Shown one piece after another: positions 8,532 to 18,034 of a stretch of DNA of 64,000 bases. Location of the stretch: the NCBI RefSeq assembly GCF_026619415.1, contig NZ_JAOVZR010000001.1:3766501-3830500 (forward strand), written 5' to 3'. This stretch comes from Hoeflea algicola. Its GTDB lineage: Bacteria > Pseudomonadota > Alphaproteobacteria > Rhizobiales > Rhizobiaceae. The notes beneath the pieces are model-generated. The model was given only the letters and a program-made list of their open reading frames with translations. It was not told the origin of the DNA and made no database searches. A program made the translations under genes and the position numbers. Each line of letters starts with the position of its first letter. Position 1 is the stretch's first letter.

Positions 8532-9499
8532 CGGCACAGGCATCAGCTGGCCCGAGCGACGTTTCCGGCGAGACCCGCAACGCGAAAAAGCGCCTGGACA
8601 AGGCGTATCGGCGCGAATGGGCGTTCTTCGTCGTCCCGACCTTCCTGTTTCTGATTATCACCGGCATTTTTCCGCTCATCGCCAGTGTCTATACCGGCTT
8701 TTTCCAGGTCCGGCGTGGCGAACAAGTCTTCGTCGGACTCAAGCACTACGATTGGGCGTTGCGTGACGACGTGTTCTGGACGTCGACCTTGAACAGCTTC
8801 ATCTTCACCGGCGGAACCGTGCTTGGCCATCTGATGATCGGATTGACCTTCGCGCTGCTGTTGAATTCGGCGAAGACGTGGCAATCGTTCTGGCGCGGGA
8901 TGCAGTTCATTCCCTGGCTGTTCCCGCCGGCGGCAGTCTCGATCCTGTGGATTCTGATCTATCAGGACCAGTTCGGTCTTCTCAATTCGTTCCTGAGGGA
9001 GGTCGGGCTAGCCGGCTGGACATTGAATTGGCTCGGAGAGCCCTCCACCGCATTAGCCGCCGTGACCGCCGCAAGCATCTGGAATTGGTATCCGTTCCTC
9101 ACGCTGGTGCTCCTGGCAGCCTTGCAGAACGTACCTGACGAGCTTTACGAGGCGATGGAGGTCGACGGTGGCTCCTCGTGGGACAAGTTCCGCCTGGTTA
9201 CCCTGCCCCATCTCGCGCCGGTGATGCTGACCGCATGCCTGCTGGATTTCTTCTGGACCTTCCGCTTCTTCGACATGACATGGATCATGACCAAGGGCGG
9301 GCCTGGGAGGTCGTCCGAAGTGCTTGCGACCCATCTCTACAAACTGGCTTTCCAGGAATATCGCTTTGACCGCGCCGCTGCCGTGGGCGGGCTTATCCTG
9401 GTCATGATGGCCGTTCTCACGGTGCTCTACCTGATCGCCTATCGTTATGTCGATAATTCAACCGGCAAGCGGTCGGAGGCAGCAAAAGAGGCGGTATAG
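8528..9499 (+). CDS. ABC transporter permease (MalF/UgpA-like)
   Basis: 323-residue membrane protein with a hydrophilic N-terminal tail of about 35 residues, then roughly six transmembrane segments. The EAA loop contains YEAMEVDGGSSWDKFR. ATG 8528 overlaps the stop of the preceding permease (ATGA) and gives the normal family length; longer readings run through the other gene. Last gene of the operon, followed by a terminator-like hairpin at 9515. Confidence 0.9.
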   Translation: MTAQASAGPSDVSGETRNAKKRLDKAYRREWAFFVVPTFLFLIITGIFPLIASVYTGFFQVRRGEQVFVGLKHYDWALRDDVFWTSTLNSFIFTGGTVLGHLMIGLTFALLLNSAKTWQSFWRGMQFIPWLFPPAAVSILWILIYQDQFGLLNSFLREVGLAGWTLNWLGEPSTALAAVTAASIWNWYPFLTLVLLAALQNVPDELYEAMEVDGGSSWDKFRLVTLPHLAPVMLTACLLDFFWTFRFFDMTWIMTKGGPGRSSEVLATHLYKLAFQEYRFDRAAAVGGLILVMMAVLTVLYLIAYRYVDNSTGKRSEAAKEAV

Positions 9500-9514
9500 T
9501 GAACCATTAGTGGA

Positions 9515-9546
9515 CCGGCGCCTTGCCACATAGGCAAAGGCGCCGG
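9515..9546 (+). terminator. Probable terminator of the kinase/lyase/ABC operon
   Basis: CCGGCGCCTTGCC pairs with GGCAAAGGCGCCGG around an ACATA loop with one bulged A, giving about 13 base pairs. CTTT follows rather than a long T tract. It lies 15 bp after the last permease stop and before a gene on the opposite strand, so it may serve both directions. Confidence 0.6.
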
Positions 9547-9603
9547 CTTTGAGAGCCGACGCCTTCACCTATGCAACAGATGGTTTGGACTCCAGGACCA
9601 GTC

Positions 9604-10035
9604 CTAGGATTTAATGACGCGATAGATCTGATGATCGACAAAGGTTCCGTCGGGATATCCGATGAAATTACCGGTTACGACGCCCTTGGCACCAGCGAAG
9701 ATGCCGCCGCCGCCGCGAATGTGCCACATGATCGAGCCGATCTCCTTGCCGTCCTCGACGCCGACGACGAGGCCGGTATCGGGCGTGACTACGTCGAGAT
9801 AACTCTCAATCTCCGGGAAAAGGACACGCCCGGCCTCGACAGTGCGGTTGTTGCGGGCCATCACGACAGTTTCGAAACGAGCCTTCTTGCAGGGGGCCGA
9901 GAGCTCGGCGCCGGGGATGCCGGGAACATCGATTTCGAGGACGATGCCATCGGCGGCCGAGGAAACGAAACCTTCGGCATGACCGATCTGCTCGCCCTTG
10001 CCGGAAAATACGATCAGCATTGTTGTCATCTGCAT
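9604..10035 (-). CDS. Conserved-looking small protein of unknown function
   Basis: 143 residues, no signal peptide and no membrane segment. It is rich in beta-strand-like alternation, with glycine-rich turns GGGGIFAGAKGVVTGNFIG near the C-terminus. That pattern vaguely recalls single-domain beta-barrel proteins of the allene-oxide-cyclase/calycin type, but I do not recognise the family. ATG at 10033-10035 is preceded by AAAAAGG at good spacing, which supports it as a real gene. It is divergent from the flavin oxidoreductase gene at 10230, with which it shares a 194-bp intergenic region. Confidence 0.65.
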   Translation of the reverse strand: MQMTTMLIVFSGKGEQIGHAEGFVSSAADGIVLEIDVPGIPGAELSAPCKKARFETVVMARNNRTVEAGRVLFPEIESYLDVVTPDTGLVVGVEDGKEIGSIMWHIRGGGGIFAGAKGVVTGNFIGYPDGTFVDHQIYRVIKS

Positions 10036-10229
10036 ATGGTCAACCTTTTTGATATCCGTTTTTCGGTACTGGCGCAGTGTAGCTGCGGAGCACTTGAAAT
10101 GGCGGCTAAAGAGCGCGCGGTATTGGAGCGTCTCAACCGGAGAAACGGCAATTTTAGCGGACGTTAACCCTCACTAGGCGATATATTGTGATACCCGGCT
10201 TGAATAGCCGCTTTGGAAGGACTGCTCAC

Positions 10230-11959
10230 ATGGTTTCGGCAAACAACAGCTCTGCACCAATGGATGCCATCGTCATCGGGGCCGGCCACAACGGTCTGGT
10301 ATGCGCAAACTATCTGGCCCGGAACGGGCTGCGCGTTCAGGTTCTGGAGGCACGCGATATTATCGGCGGCGCTTGCGTCAGCGAGGAGCTTGTTCCCGGC
10401 GGAACGTTCTCATCCTGCTCCTATATCCAGATGATGCTGCGCCGCGAGGTGGTCGACGACCTCGAACTGAAGAAGTACGGCCTCGAATCGGTAGCGCCTG
10501 ACATGCTGGAAATGGGGCTGTGGGAAGACGGCGACCATGTGATGATGTGGCGTGACGTGGACCGAACCCTGCGCTCTATCGAAAAGCACAACAAGCGCGA
10601 TGGCGAGAACTTTATGCGCTTCGGCCTGCGGTTGCGGCGTTTCGGTGAACTGACCGGCGCCCTGCTGATGAGCGACCCGCCATCGGCCGAGGAATTGCGA
10701 GAAGTCTTCGAACAGGCAGGAGAAGCCGACCTGTTCGAAGAGTTCGTGGTGATGTCGGCGGAGGACCTGCTCGGCCGCTACTTTGAAAGCGACCGGCTGC
10801 GCGGCTTTATGATGTTCATGGGCATGGTTTCCACCTGGGGGGGCCGCGTACGAGTGGCACCGCCTATGTCTATGGCTATCATGCGCAGGGTGAATTCGAG
10901 GGCAACTACGGCCAGTATGGTCTGCCGAAAGGCGGCATGGGCATGATTTCAGACGCCCTAGCCAACAGTCTCGAGGCTCATGGCGGTTCCATTCGAACCG
11001 GCTGTCGGGTCCGCCGGCTTGTCGTTGAGGACGGAAAGGCTCGCGGGGTGGAACTTGACACGGGCGAGGTCATTGAAGCCGGGCTCGTAGTGTCCAATGC
11101 CGATCCTCTGCGCTCCTTGCGTGATTTCCTCGCCCCCGGCGTCCTCGCCTCCCCGATCCAGGAGAAGGCAGCAAGTATTGACGTTCGCGGCTCGATGGCC
11201 CGTATCCATCTGCTCGCCGACGCCTTGCCGGATTATGTAGGCTTCGAGCCGGGGAAGACCGGCCCACAGCATCAGGGCCTCATCATCATGGGCGCATCGC
11301 CAACGCTCTACGAAGCTGCCTGGGAAGCCCAGCAAAAAGGTGAGTTCCCATCGGATTTCGTGGTCGAGACGCTGATCCCGTCCGTCACTCATCCCAGCTT
11401 GTGCGAACCGGGCCATCACACGGTCTCACTCGGTGTCCAGCAACTGCCATTCAACCTGGCGCATGGTGACTGGGACAGTCGCAAGGAGGAATGGGCGGAT
11501 AAGGTGCTGGAGGTGTATTTCCGCTACGCACCCAACATGCGCGAGCATATTCTCGGGCGGCACATCATCACGCCGCTCGATCTGGAGCGCACTTACAACA
11601 TTACCGGCGGTAACATCTTCCACAGCTCGATGATCGGTCTGGAGAACAATTTCGACAAAAGACCGATCCCGGAAGCCGCTCACTATCGCACCCCGATTGC
11701 AGGCTACTACCTGTGCGGATCGGGAAGCCATCCTGGCGGCGGCGTTTCCGGCGCTCCGGGGCACAACGCGGCCAAGCGCATCCTGGCCGACCGCGAAGGA
11801 AGGCAGGACGAACGGCTCGTGCGCACCGACGCAGTGATGCGCAGTGCACCGCTGATGGATCTAGTCATGGGGTCGCGCGCCGGGCAGAAGCTTGGCTACA
11901 GCGTTGCCCGCAACCCGATCTTCCGCAAACTCACGGAACGGCTTAACCGAACCAAATAA
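10230..11959 (+). pseudogene. Phytoene-desaturase-like FAD oxidoreductase (PYROXD2/CrtI type), frameshifted
   Basis: The N-terminal part has the dinucleotide-binding motif AIVIGAGHNGLVCANYLARN and runs in one frame to about 10843. The rest, including SGSHPGGGVSGAPGHNAA near the C-terminus, continues from there in the frame one base back. The switch point is a run of seven G (10837-10843); eight G would give one continuous 576-residue protein, normal for the family. The joined region reads STWGGPRTSGTAYVYGY. ATG 10230 has TGGAAGGA upstream; GTG 10188 is an alternative. Members are amine-oxidase-fold flavoproteins of mostly unknown substrate. The shift may be a real mutation or a homopolymer sequencing error. 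Confidence 0.8.
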
Positions 11960-12397
11960 CGGGCCATGCCCGCAGGTTATCTGTTGTCCCTTCCAGATCA
12001 TGGACTTACGGTCGCATTGGCACGCAGTTCGATTTCGACCGGCGTCTCTGATCTGACTTCGTGACCCAAGGCACCAGTTTTCACCGGTGTCGCGCGACAG
12101 GTAGAATAATCGTCCGTGAAATACGACCTACAGGCACATGGATTCACCTTAAGAGTTCAATGAGATAGATGTTCGCATTTTCCTTCGCCAAGGTGCGCCA
12201 ATTTCTAGCCACTCCAGTGCAAAACTACGAACCCGCGATACGTCATTTTCATCTGGCACTACGGAAGGCCCTTCAGCCAAACCACACTCTCAGTCGGGGT
12301 TGCATGCGCGCAACTGTCTTGCGCTGCTGCCTTGATATTTTTACCGTGGCTTTGGCTATGACAGCTCCTTTCTAGGTGCTGGTTAATGTTTGGTCGT
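11960..12397. other. Intergenic region between convergent units
   Basis: No convincing gene. A weak two-part hairpin (ATAAC/GTTAT enclosing GGGC/GCCC, 11956-11980) directly after the oxidoreductase could be a terminator. A 68-codon reading frame at 12169-12375 on the + strand has no recognisable features and I do not call it. No repeat or RNA signature was seen. Confidence 0.5.
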
Positions 12398-13393
12398 TTA
12401 TCCAACGGTAAGGAGTACGCGTCCCCGGATTTTCCCGGCGAGCATATCGTCAGCGAAATCAGTCACATCATCCAGATTTGCAGTTTGCGTTATCTTTTGA
12501 AGAACCGTTCGATCAATGGTGCTGGAAACCAGGCTCCACGCATTGATGCGTGTTTCACGCGGCGCCATCACCGAATCGACGCCGGCCAGGGTTACGCCAC
12601 GAAGGATGAACGGCATGACAGTAGTAGGCAGGTCGAAACCTTGTGCCAAACCGCAGGCCGCAACGCTCCCGCCATAGCCGATCTGGGCAATTACGCTCGC
12701 AAGCGTATGGCTGCCGACCGAATCGATGGCGCCTGCGAAGCGCTCCTTGCCGAGAGGTCGACCCTTGTCTGAAAACTCGGCGCGATCAATGATTTCCGAC
12801 GCGCCGAGTTCTGTCAGATACGCGCTCTCATCGGGGCGGCCGGTCGAGGCCGTGACTGAATAACCAAGCTGAGCAAGCAATGCGATCGCGAACGAACCGA
12901 CGCCGCCGGCAGCGCCAGTGACAAGGATCTTCCCGCGGTCCGCCGTTACGCCGAGTACTCGCAGCCGCTCCACGCAAAGCGCAGCGGTGTAGCCGGCGGT
13001 GCCCACCGCCATGCAATCGGCGCCCGAAAGGCCTTCGGGGGTCTTGAGTAGCCACTTGCCCCTGACCCGCGCATAGCGCGAATAGCCGCCCATATGGGTT
13101 TCACCGACACCCCATCCATTGAGGATCACCTCGTCTCCGGGCGAGAATTCCGGATCGCTTGATTGGACGACTTCCCCTGCGAAATCGATGCCCGGGATCA
13201 TTGGATAGCGGCGCACAACCGGGCTTTTGCCGGTGATGGCGAGGGCATCTTTGTAGTTCATCGTGGTGTGACGGACGCGGACAGTGACGTCTCCCTCCAT
13301 CAGATCATCAAGCGTCAGGGACGTCCATGCGACCGATTGAGACTTGTCTTCGTCGGTCTTGCTGATTACCAGCGCGTCAAAACGTTCAGTCAT
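12398..13393 (-). CDS. acuI: NADPH-dependent acryloyl-CoA reductase-like (AcuI/YhdH family)
   Basis: 331-residue zinc-independent medium-chain dehydrogenase/reductase. The N-terminal GroES-like domain contains TTMNYKDALAITG and the Rossmann motif is VTGAAGGVGSFAIA. The family signature matches AcuI/YhdH, which reduces acryloyl-CoA to propionyl-CoA with NADPH and also detoxifies acrylate in DMSP and 3-hydroxypropionate metabolism. It is the last gene of the long - strand operon that also carries crotonases and an acyl-CoA synthetase, so a role on an unsaturated CoA thioester fits. The specific substrate is inferred from the family. Confidence 0.85.
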   Translation of the reverse strand: MTERFDALVISKTDEDKSQSVAWTSLTLDDLMEGDVTVRVRHTTMNYKDALAITGKSPVVRRYPMIPGIDFAGEVVQSSDPEFSPGDEVILNGWGVGETHMGGYSRYARVRGKWLLKTPEGLSGADCMAVGTAGYTAALCVERLRVLGVTADRGKILVTGAAGGVGSFAIALLAQLGYSVTASTGRPDESAYLTELGASEIIDRAEFSDKGRPLGKERFAGAIDSVGSHTLASVIAQIGYGGSVAACGLAQGFDLPTTVMPFILRGVTLAGVDSVMAPRETRINAWSLVSSTIDRTVLQKITQTANLDDVTDFADDMLAGKIRGRVLLTVG

Positions 13394-13435
13394 GCTAAAT
13401 TGCTCCGTTTCGGATTTTCAGGGTTTGATTGACAG

Positions 13436-14632
13436 TTAAATTGCCGGTCCGGGATGCTGTCTGGTGGCCGCCGGAAAGAGGGCGGCGGCGATGAACAGCA
13501 GCGCTGCGACGATCCACAGAATGGTCCAACTGCCTGTGAGGTCGGCGACGCGGCCTGCGAGCGGGGGAAGCACAATGAGGACGACAAAAAATACGAAGAA
13601 CAGAGCGGAGTAGGTCATCTCGGTTCCCTCGTCGGACGCTGTGCGCGCCCGTTGCAGAAGCGGCGCAGTCGGCAGTCCGCCAAGAAGACCCGCGATGGCA
13701 TAAAGTGGCAATTGGTAGCTGCCGATGGAGGAAGCGAGAACCGCAATCGCACCTCCAACACAGCCCAAGGCGACGAGCATCCGGTCGCCGGCATGGCTTT
13801 TACCCGCAAAGACGCCGCCGAAGGGAACGGAAAGGAGGAACATCCACATTGGTATGCCAGCAATAGATGAGGCCACCGACGACTGGATTCCTTTATCCAA
13901 AAGGATCCGGCCCGAAAATCCGGTGAGGATAATGAAGGCTATATTGTAGAGCGAGAAGGCAAGAGCGAACTTCCAGATCTGCCCGAGTATCCTTTTCCAT
14001 CGGACAATCGAGGGAGGTGAATGGTTGAGCGCACCTTGCTCGCGGTCGAGGATCAGCAAAACACCCGTCGCGGCAAGCGAGACAATGATCAGCGCGAAAG
14101 GAACCTCGGTTGAAAGCTCCGGGGCGATGTGGCTGAGCCAGCCAAGAAGAGCAAGCGCCATGGCATTTCCGAACGGCCAGGCGGCTGCGATGAGGCCCAT
14201 TCGGGCAGCACTTGGAATAACGGTTTTCAGGTCTGCGACCATGTTAATCGTGGCAATATAGATGACGCATCCGCCGGTCCCGGCGATCAGCCTGGCGACC
14301 ATTGCCTGTTCGAGGCCAGTCGCTCTCCACAAGAGGAATTCGCCGCACGCCATCAGGGCGAACGCCGCACAGATCGATGGCGTCCTGCCAAACCGGGCCG
14401 TGAAAGTGGGTAGGAAGAGGGCGATGATAACGCCCGGCGCCATGTATAGACCGAGCAGAAGCCCGAGCCCTGACAAGCTCAAAGGAAAGCGCGCCTCCAG
14501 CAGCGCGTTGAGCGGTGCGACGCTCTGGAACTGGAACGACACCGACGTCCGCGCCACGAGAAGGACTGCAAGAGCCATAAACCCGCCGGCGAACGGCGGT
14601 CGGCGTTCCCGTAGCTTGAGCGCTGTTGTCAT
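13436..14632 (-). CDS. MFS transporter (CynX/NarK-like)
   Basis: 398 residues with about twelve hydrophobic segments. The loop between segments 2 and 3 (PTFTARFGRTP) resembles the MFS A-motif. Its 5' end overlaps the 3' end of the crotonase gene by 4 bp and acuI follows after 42 bp, so it belongs to the acyl-CoA operon. It may import or export the substrate or an intermediate; the direction cannot be told. Confidence 0.85.
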   Translation of the reverse strand: MTTALKLRERRPPFAGGFMALAVLLVARTSVSFQFQSVAPLNALLEARFPLSLSGLGLLLGLYMAPGVIIALFLPTFTARFGRTPSICAAFALMACGEFLLWRATGLEQAMVARLIAGTGGCVIYIATINMVADLKTVIPSAARMGLIAAAWPFGNAMALALLGWLSHIAPELSTEVPFALIIVSLAATGVLLILDREQGALNHSPPSIVRWKRILGQIWKFALAFSLYNIAFIILTGFSGRILLDKGIQSSVASSIAGIPMWMFLLSVPFGGVFAGKSHAGDRMLVALGCVGGAIAVLASSIGSYQLPLYAIAGLLGGLPTAPLLQRARTASDEGTEMTYSALFFVFFVVLIVLPPLAGRVADLTGSWTILWIVAALLFIAAALFPAATRQHPGPAI

Positions 14633-15453
14633 TTCGCGCCTGAGGCGAGGCGCTCTTCGCGCCAGGCGAGGGCTGCGGCCATGCCTTTCTCCCGCACCAC
14701 CTTGAGGAAGCTGCGTTTGAGCTCGGCACCCTCGCCTTCTATTATGATGTCGATATCCAGCGCGGCGCGCAAAGCCTCCTGCATGCCCATGATCTCATAG
14801 GTTCGATTGAAGGCCATTTTCGTGCGCCTGATGACCATCGGCTCCATCTGCGCGAGTTTATGCGCCAGGGCCATGGCCTCTGGCATCAGATTTTCCGGCG
14901 TCACCACCTTGTTGACGAGCCCCCAATCCAGCGCCTGTTGCGCGGTGATCGAATCTTCCCCCGTGAAGATTACGCCCTTGGCGATCTTGGGGGAGACAAA
15001 CCACGGCAACAAAAGCGAGACGATTCCTGCGCCGAACTTGAGTTCCGGCTCTCCGAAGACTGCGCCTTCGGCAGCGACTGCAAGATCACAGCCAAGCATC
15101 AACTCGAAGCCGCCTGCGAGTGCGGGACCGTTGACGGCTGCGATGCTGGGCTTGGATAGATTCCAAAACGACATGATGCCTTTGAAGTCGGCTTCAAGCA
15201 GCGGTACCCAATCCTTGACACCCGTCGGCATTGCCGCCGCTTGATCCTTGAGATCGAAGCCCGAGGTGAACGCGGCGCCTGCCCCGGTGACGATCACGGC
15301 ACGAATATCGTCGTCGGCTTCGATCTCCTCGCAAAGGCTGCTCAGTTCCTTGAGCATTATCTGGCTCATGGCGTTGGCCCGTTTCGGACGGTTCAGCGTG
15401 ACGAGGCCAATGCCATCGGCGGGTTTTTCGAGAAGCAGAGTTTCCCAGGTCAT
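14629..15453 (-). CDS. Enoyl-CoA hydratase/isomerase (crotonase family)
   Basis: 274-residue crotonase. The oxyanion-hole elements are ASGFDL-type (TSGFDLKDQAAA) and NGPALAGGFELMLG, and one catalytic glutamate is in FGEPELKFG. The second hydratase glutamate is not at the expected place (AGIVSLLLPW), so isomerase, hydratase with altered mechanism or thioester hydrolase are all possible. C-terminal helix is normal. It sits between the two MFS genes of the operon and differs clearly from the other crotonase at 20959, so the pathway probably uses two distinct CoA-thioester steps. Confidence 0.85.
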   Translation of the reverse strand: MTWETLLLEKPADGIGLVTLNRPKRANAMSQIMLKELSSLCEEIEADDDIRAVIVTGAGAAFTSGFDLKDQAAAMPTGVKDWVPLLEADFKGIMSFWNLSKPSIAAVNGPALAGGFELMLGCDLAVAAEGAVFGEPELKFGAGIVSLLLPWFVSPKIAKGVIFTGEDSITAQQALDWGLVNKVVTPENLMPEAMALAHKLAQMEPMVIRRTKMAFNRTYEIMGMQEALRAALDIDIIIEGEGAELKRSFLKVVREKGMAAALAWREERLASGAK

Positions 15454-15480
15454 GATGCGTTCTTTCGTGGTTGGTTGGGT

Positions 15481-16680
15481 TTAAAGCCGGCCGCCGGCAA
15501 TCATTGCCGCGTCGGGTTCGCGGCGCAGCCGCCACATGGCGAGAGCGCCCAGGAACGGGCCGATCGCGAGAACGGCGAACGTGTAGCGCCAGGTCAGAAG
15601 ATCGATGAGGATCGGCATGGCCTGAATGGTGAAAAAGGTCAGCAAGAACCCGGCTGAGGTTTGCAAGGTGAGCATCGATCCGACCAGCCGGGGTGAAGAG
15701 AGTTCGGCGATCGCAGCGGAGAACTGAGCAGAATCCGCAACCACGGTGACGCCCCAGATGATTGCGACAAAAACCAGCAGGGAGACGCCCGCAGCCGGCA
15801 ACAAGCCGATCGAGATTGCGCAAAGACCGCTGATCACCATCGCAACGATGGTGATCGCCGTGCGGCCGAACCGGTCGGCAAGAAGGCCAGCGCCGACGCA
15901 ACCGACCGTACCGCTGGCGATGACTACAAAGGTAAGAAGTCCCGGATTGACAGTTTGCGTGCTGCCTGCCTGATCGAGACCCCAGGTGAGGAAGACGCCG
16001 ATCCAGGCCCACATTGCGTAAAGCTCCCACATATGTCCGAGGTAACCGGCGTTTGCGAGAAGCACGGACGGGCGGCGGAGTTCCTGAAGCGCTTCACCGG
16101 GAACGAAGCGGGCGCTGGTCTGGTGCGCCGGGCCGAGTTTTGCAAACAGTATGGTGATTGCCGAGAGCGTCGCGCAGGCGGATGAAATTGCAAACGACGC
16201 GCGCCATCCAAGCTCGCCCACGGATGCAAAAAGGTGGGGAAGCGCCGAGCCCAGGGTCAGGGCGCCGACAAGCGCGCCAATCATCAGCCCCATCGAGCGC
16301 CCGGCCCATCCGGCCGCCAGTTTCATGCCAACCGGATAGACCCCGGCGAGAACGACGCCGGTGATGAACCGCAACAGGATCGCGGCAGCGTTGTCGAAAC
16401 CTGTCAGGAGAAGCGCGATATTGGCGATTGCGCCGGCCAGGGCGCAGGCTGAGAACAGCCTCCGGGGATCGATCCTGTCGGAAAGCCCGAACCAGGCGCT
16501 CACGAGAGTGCCAGAGACAAATCCCAGTTGGACGGCTCCGGTCAGCAAGCCTGCCTGCTGACCGGAAATCCGGCCGGCCTCCAACAGGGAGGCCGACGCA
16601 GAACTCGAGGAAAACCATAAGGTCATGGCGGAGACCTGGCAGAACACAATCAGAAAGATCGATCGGGCTTTGTCAGACAT
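15481..16680 (-). CDS. MFS transporter
   Basis: 399 residues, about twelve transmembrane segments, with an A-motif-like loop WFGLSDRIDPRRL and a second half with LLADRFGRTAI. It differs in sequence from the MFS gene at 13436. Separated by 25 bp from the binding-protein gene upstream and 27 bp from the crotonase downstream, so it is cotranscribed. Substrate unknown; presence of two MFS carriers plus one ABC importer in one operon is unusual. Confidence 0.85.
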   Translation of the reverse strand: MSDKARSIFLIVFCQVSAMTLWFSSSSASASLLEAGRISGQQAGLLTGAVQLGFVSGTLVSAWFGLSDRIDPRRLFSACALAGAIANIALLLTGFDNAAAILLRFITGVVLAGVYPVGMKLAAGWAGRSMGLMIGALVGALTLGSALPHLFASVGELGWRASFAISSACATLSAITILFAKLGPAHQTSARFVPGEALQELRRPSVLLANAGYLGHMWELYAMWAWIGVFLTWGLDQAGSTQTVNPGLLTFVVIASGTVGCVGAGLLADRFGRTAITIVAMVISGLCAISIGLLPAAGVSLLVFVAIIWGVTVVADSAQFSAAIAELSSPRLVGSMLTLQTSAGFLLTFFTIQAMPILIDLLTWRYTFAVLAIGPFLGALAMWRLRREPDAAMIAGGRL

Positions 16681-16705
16681 GATGATCTCCGCCTTAACGG
16701 CTCGT

Positions 16706-17923
16706 TCAGAGGCCTTTGCAGCCGGTGTCGGCCAGGTCGATCTTTATGGCATCCCAGGGGATGTCCTTGATGACCTTCCAGCCGATTTTCGCCCCATGGG
16801 GCGCATCGGGAAGCATGGTCGCTTCGGCCATATATGTGCCGACCATGCCCTGATGGTCTTCCTTGCGGATCTGAAGTTTGCCGATAACGCTATCGACGCT
16901 GGTCGTTTCGAGCGCCGAAATGATCGCGTCGGTGTCAAGGCTGGCGGCCTGCTTCAGCGCTTCTATTGTCAACTGCATGCCGGCATAGGCCTGGATCGCC
17001 TGGGGACCGGGCACAATCCCGTAAGCGGCAACGTAGTCCTCGACGAATTTCTTCATCGCCGGGTTTTTGTCTTCGCTCATCCAGCTTGCAAACAATCCGC
17101 CTGCTGTCATGCCGGCCGCATTTTCGCCAACCGCCTGAAGCATCGAGTCGGGCATACCCAGCGGCGGCAGCATGAACGCATCAATGCCGAAGCTGCGAAC
17201 CTGGCCGATGAAGGACGGCATGTCGTCGCCGACCGCCAGCGCCATATAGATGGCATCGGCGCCACTGGACTGAATCTGCGAAATTGCGCTGGACCAGTCG
17301 GCCGTTCCCAGCGGCCTGCCTGCTTCTCCGACGATGTTGATGCCGGGGATCTTGGCAAATTCCGCCTTGTTGCTCTGTCCCCAGACGAAATCATGGAAGA
17401 CCACGAACCATTTCTTCTGCAAATATTCGGGGCGTTCCTCCATCAGGATGCCATTGGCCTTTGCCATCATTGCGTCGTTCGGGTTAGTGCGGAAAAGATA
17501 TTTGCTGCACTGTTCACCCGTCGTCTGGACGGCCTGCGAATTGGTGCTCAGGATCGGCACGTTCAGGCGGGCCCCTTGCGCGTTGATCCCCAGCACGACG
17601 GCGCTGCTTGCGCCGCCGACCAGGATTTTGGCCTTGTCTTCAAGGACGAGCTTTTGCGCCTTGCGCAAGCCCACATCCGCTTTTGCAGCCGAATCTTCGA
17701 CGACGAGGCGTATGGCGTTGCCGTTGACCGTCGCGCCTTTGGCGGCGAGTTCGTATCCGTTCAGCATGTCAGTCCCCAGAGGCGCGAGAGCACCCGTGGT
17801 CGGGACAAAAATCCCGATAACAATATCTTCCGCGATGGCGGTCGAAGGCAGCATGATCGCAGTGGCTGCCACGACAGCGGCGAATGCTCCGAGCACACCT
17901 TTCAATGGATTTCCGTATTTCAT
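16706..17923 (-). CDS. Branched-chain-amino-acid-type ABC substrate-binding protein (LivK-like)
   Basis: 405-residue type I periplasmic binding protein (Peripla_BP_6). The N-terminal hydrophobic segment ends near STAIA-ED, consistent with Sec export. Mature sequence begins IVIGIFVPTTGALAPLG, the usual first strand and ligand loop. It is encoded about 4 kb downstream of its permease and ATPase genes (livFGMH, 21723-25052), separated by the enzymes and regulator of the operon. Despite the name, this family often binds aromatic acids, other carboxylates or amides. The neighbouring CoA enzymes point to a carboxylate ligand. Confidence 0.9.
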   Translation of the reverse strand: MKYGNPLKGVLGAFAAVVAATAIMLPSTAIAEDIVIGIFVPTTGALAPLGTDMLNGYELAAKGATVNGNAIRLVVEDSAAKADVGLRKAQKLVLEDKAKILVGGASSAVVLGINAQGARLNVPILSTNSQAVQTTGEQCSKYLFRTNPNDAMMAKANGILMEERPEYLQKKWFVVFHDFVWGQSNKAEFAKIPGINIVGEAGRPLGTADWSSAISQIQSSGADAIYMALAVGDDMPSFIGQVRSFGIDAFMLPPLGMPDSMLQAVGENAAGMTAGGLFASWMSEDKNPAMKKFVEDYVAAYGIVPGPQAIQAYAGMQLTIEALKQAASLDTDAIISALETTSVDSVIGKLQIRKEDHQGMVGTYMAEATMLPDAPHGAKIGWKVIKDIPWDAIKIDLADTGCKGL

Positions 17924-18034
17924 CGTTTCCTCCTGTTTAAGTTACACTTTCGTCTTCTTATTGGCCGGCCTCTCCCAGAGGTCCGACAGGAAGCAGGCGG
18001 GGCAATCCGTCCCGCAGAATCGTTAAGCCGCGCG

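Noticed and set aside
12169..12375. Possible 68-residue gene
   Set aside because: No ribosome-binding site, no recognisable composition or homology; left as intergenic.
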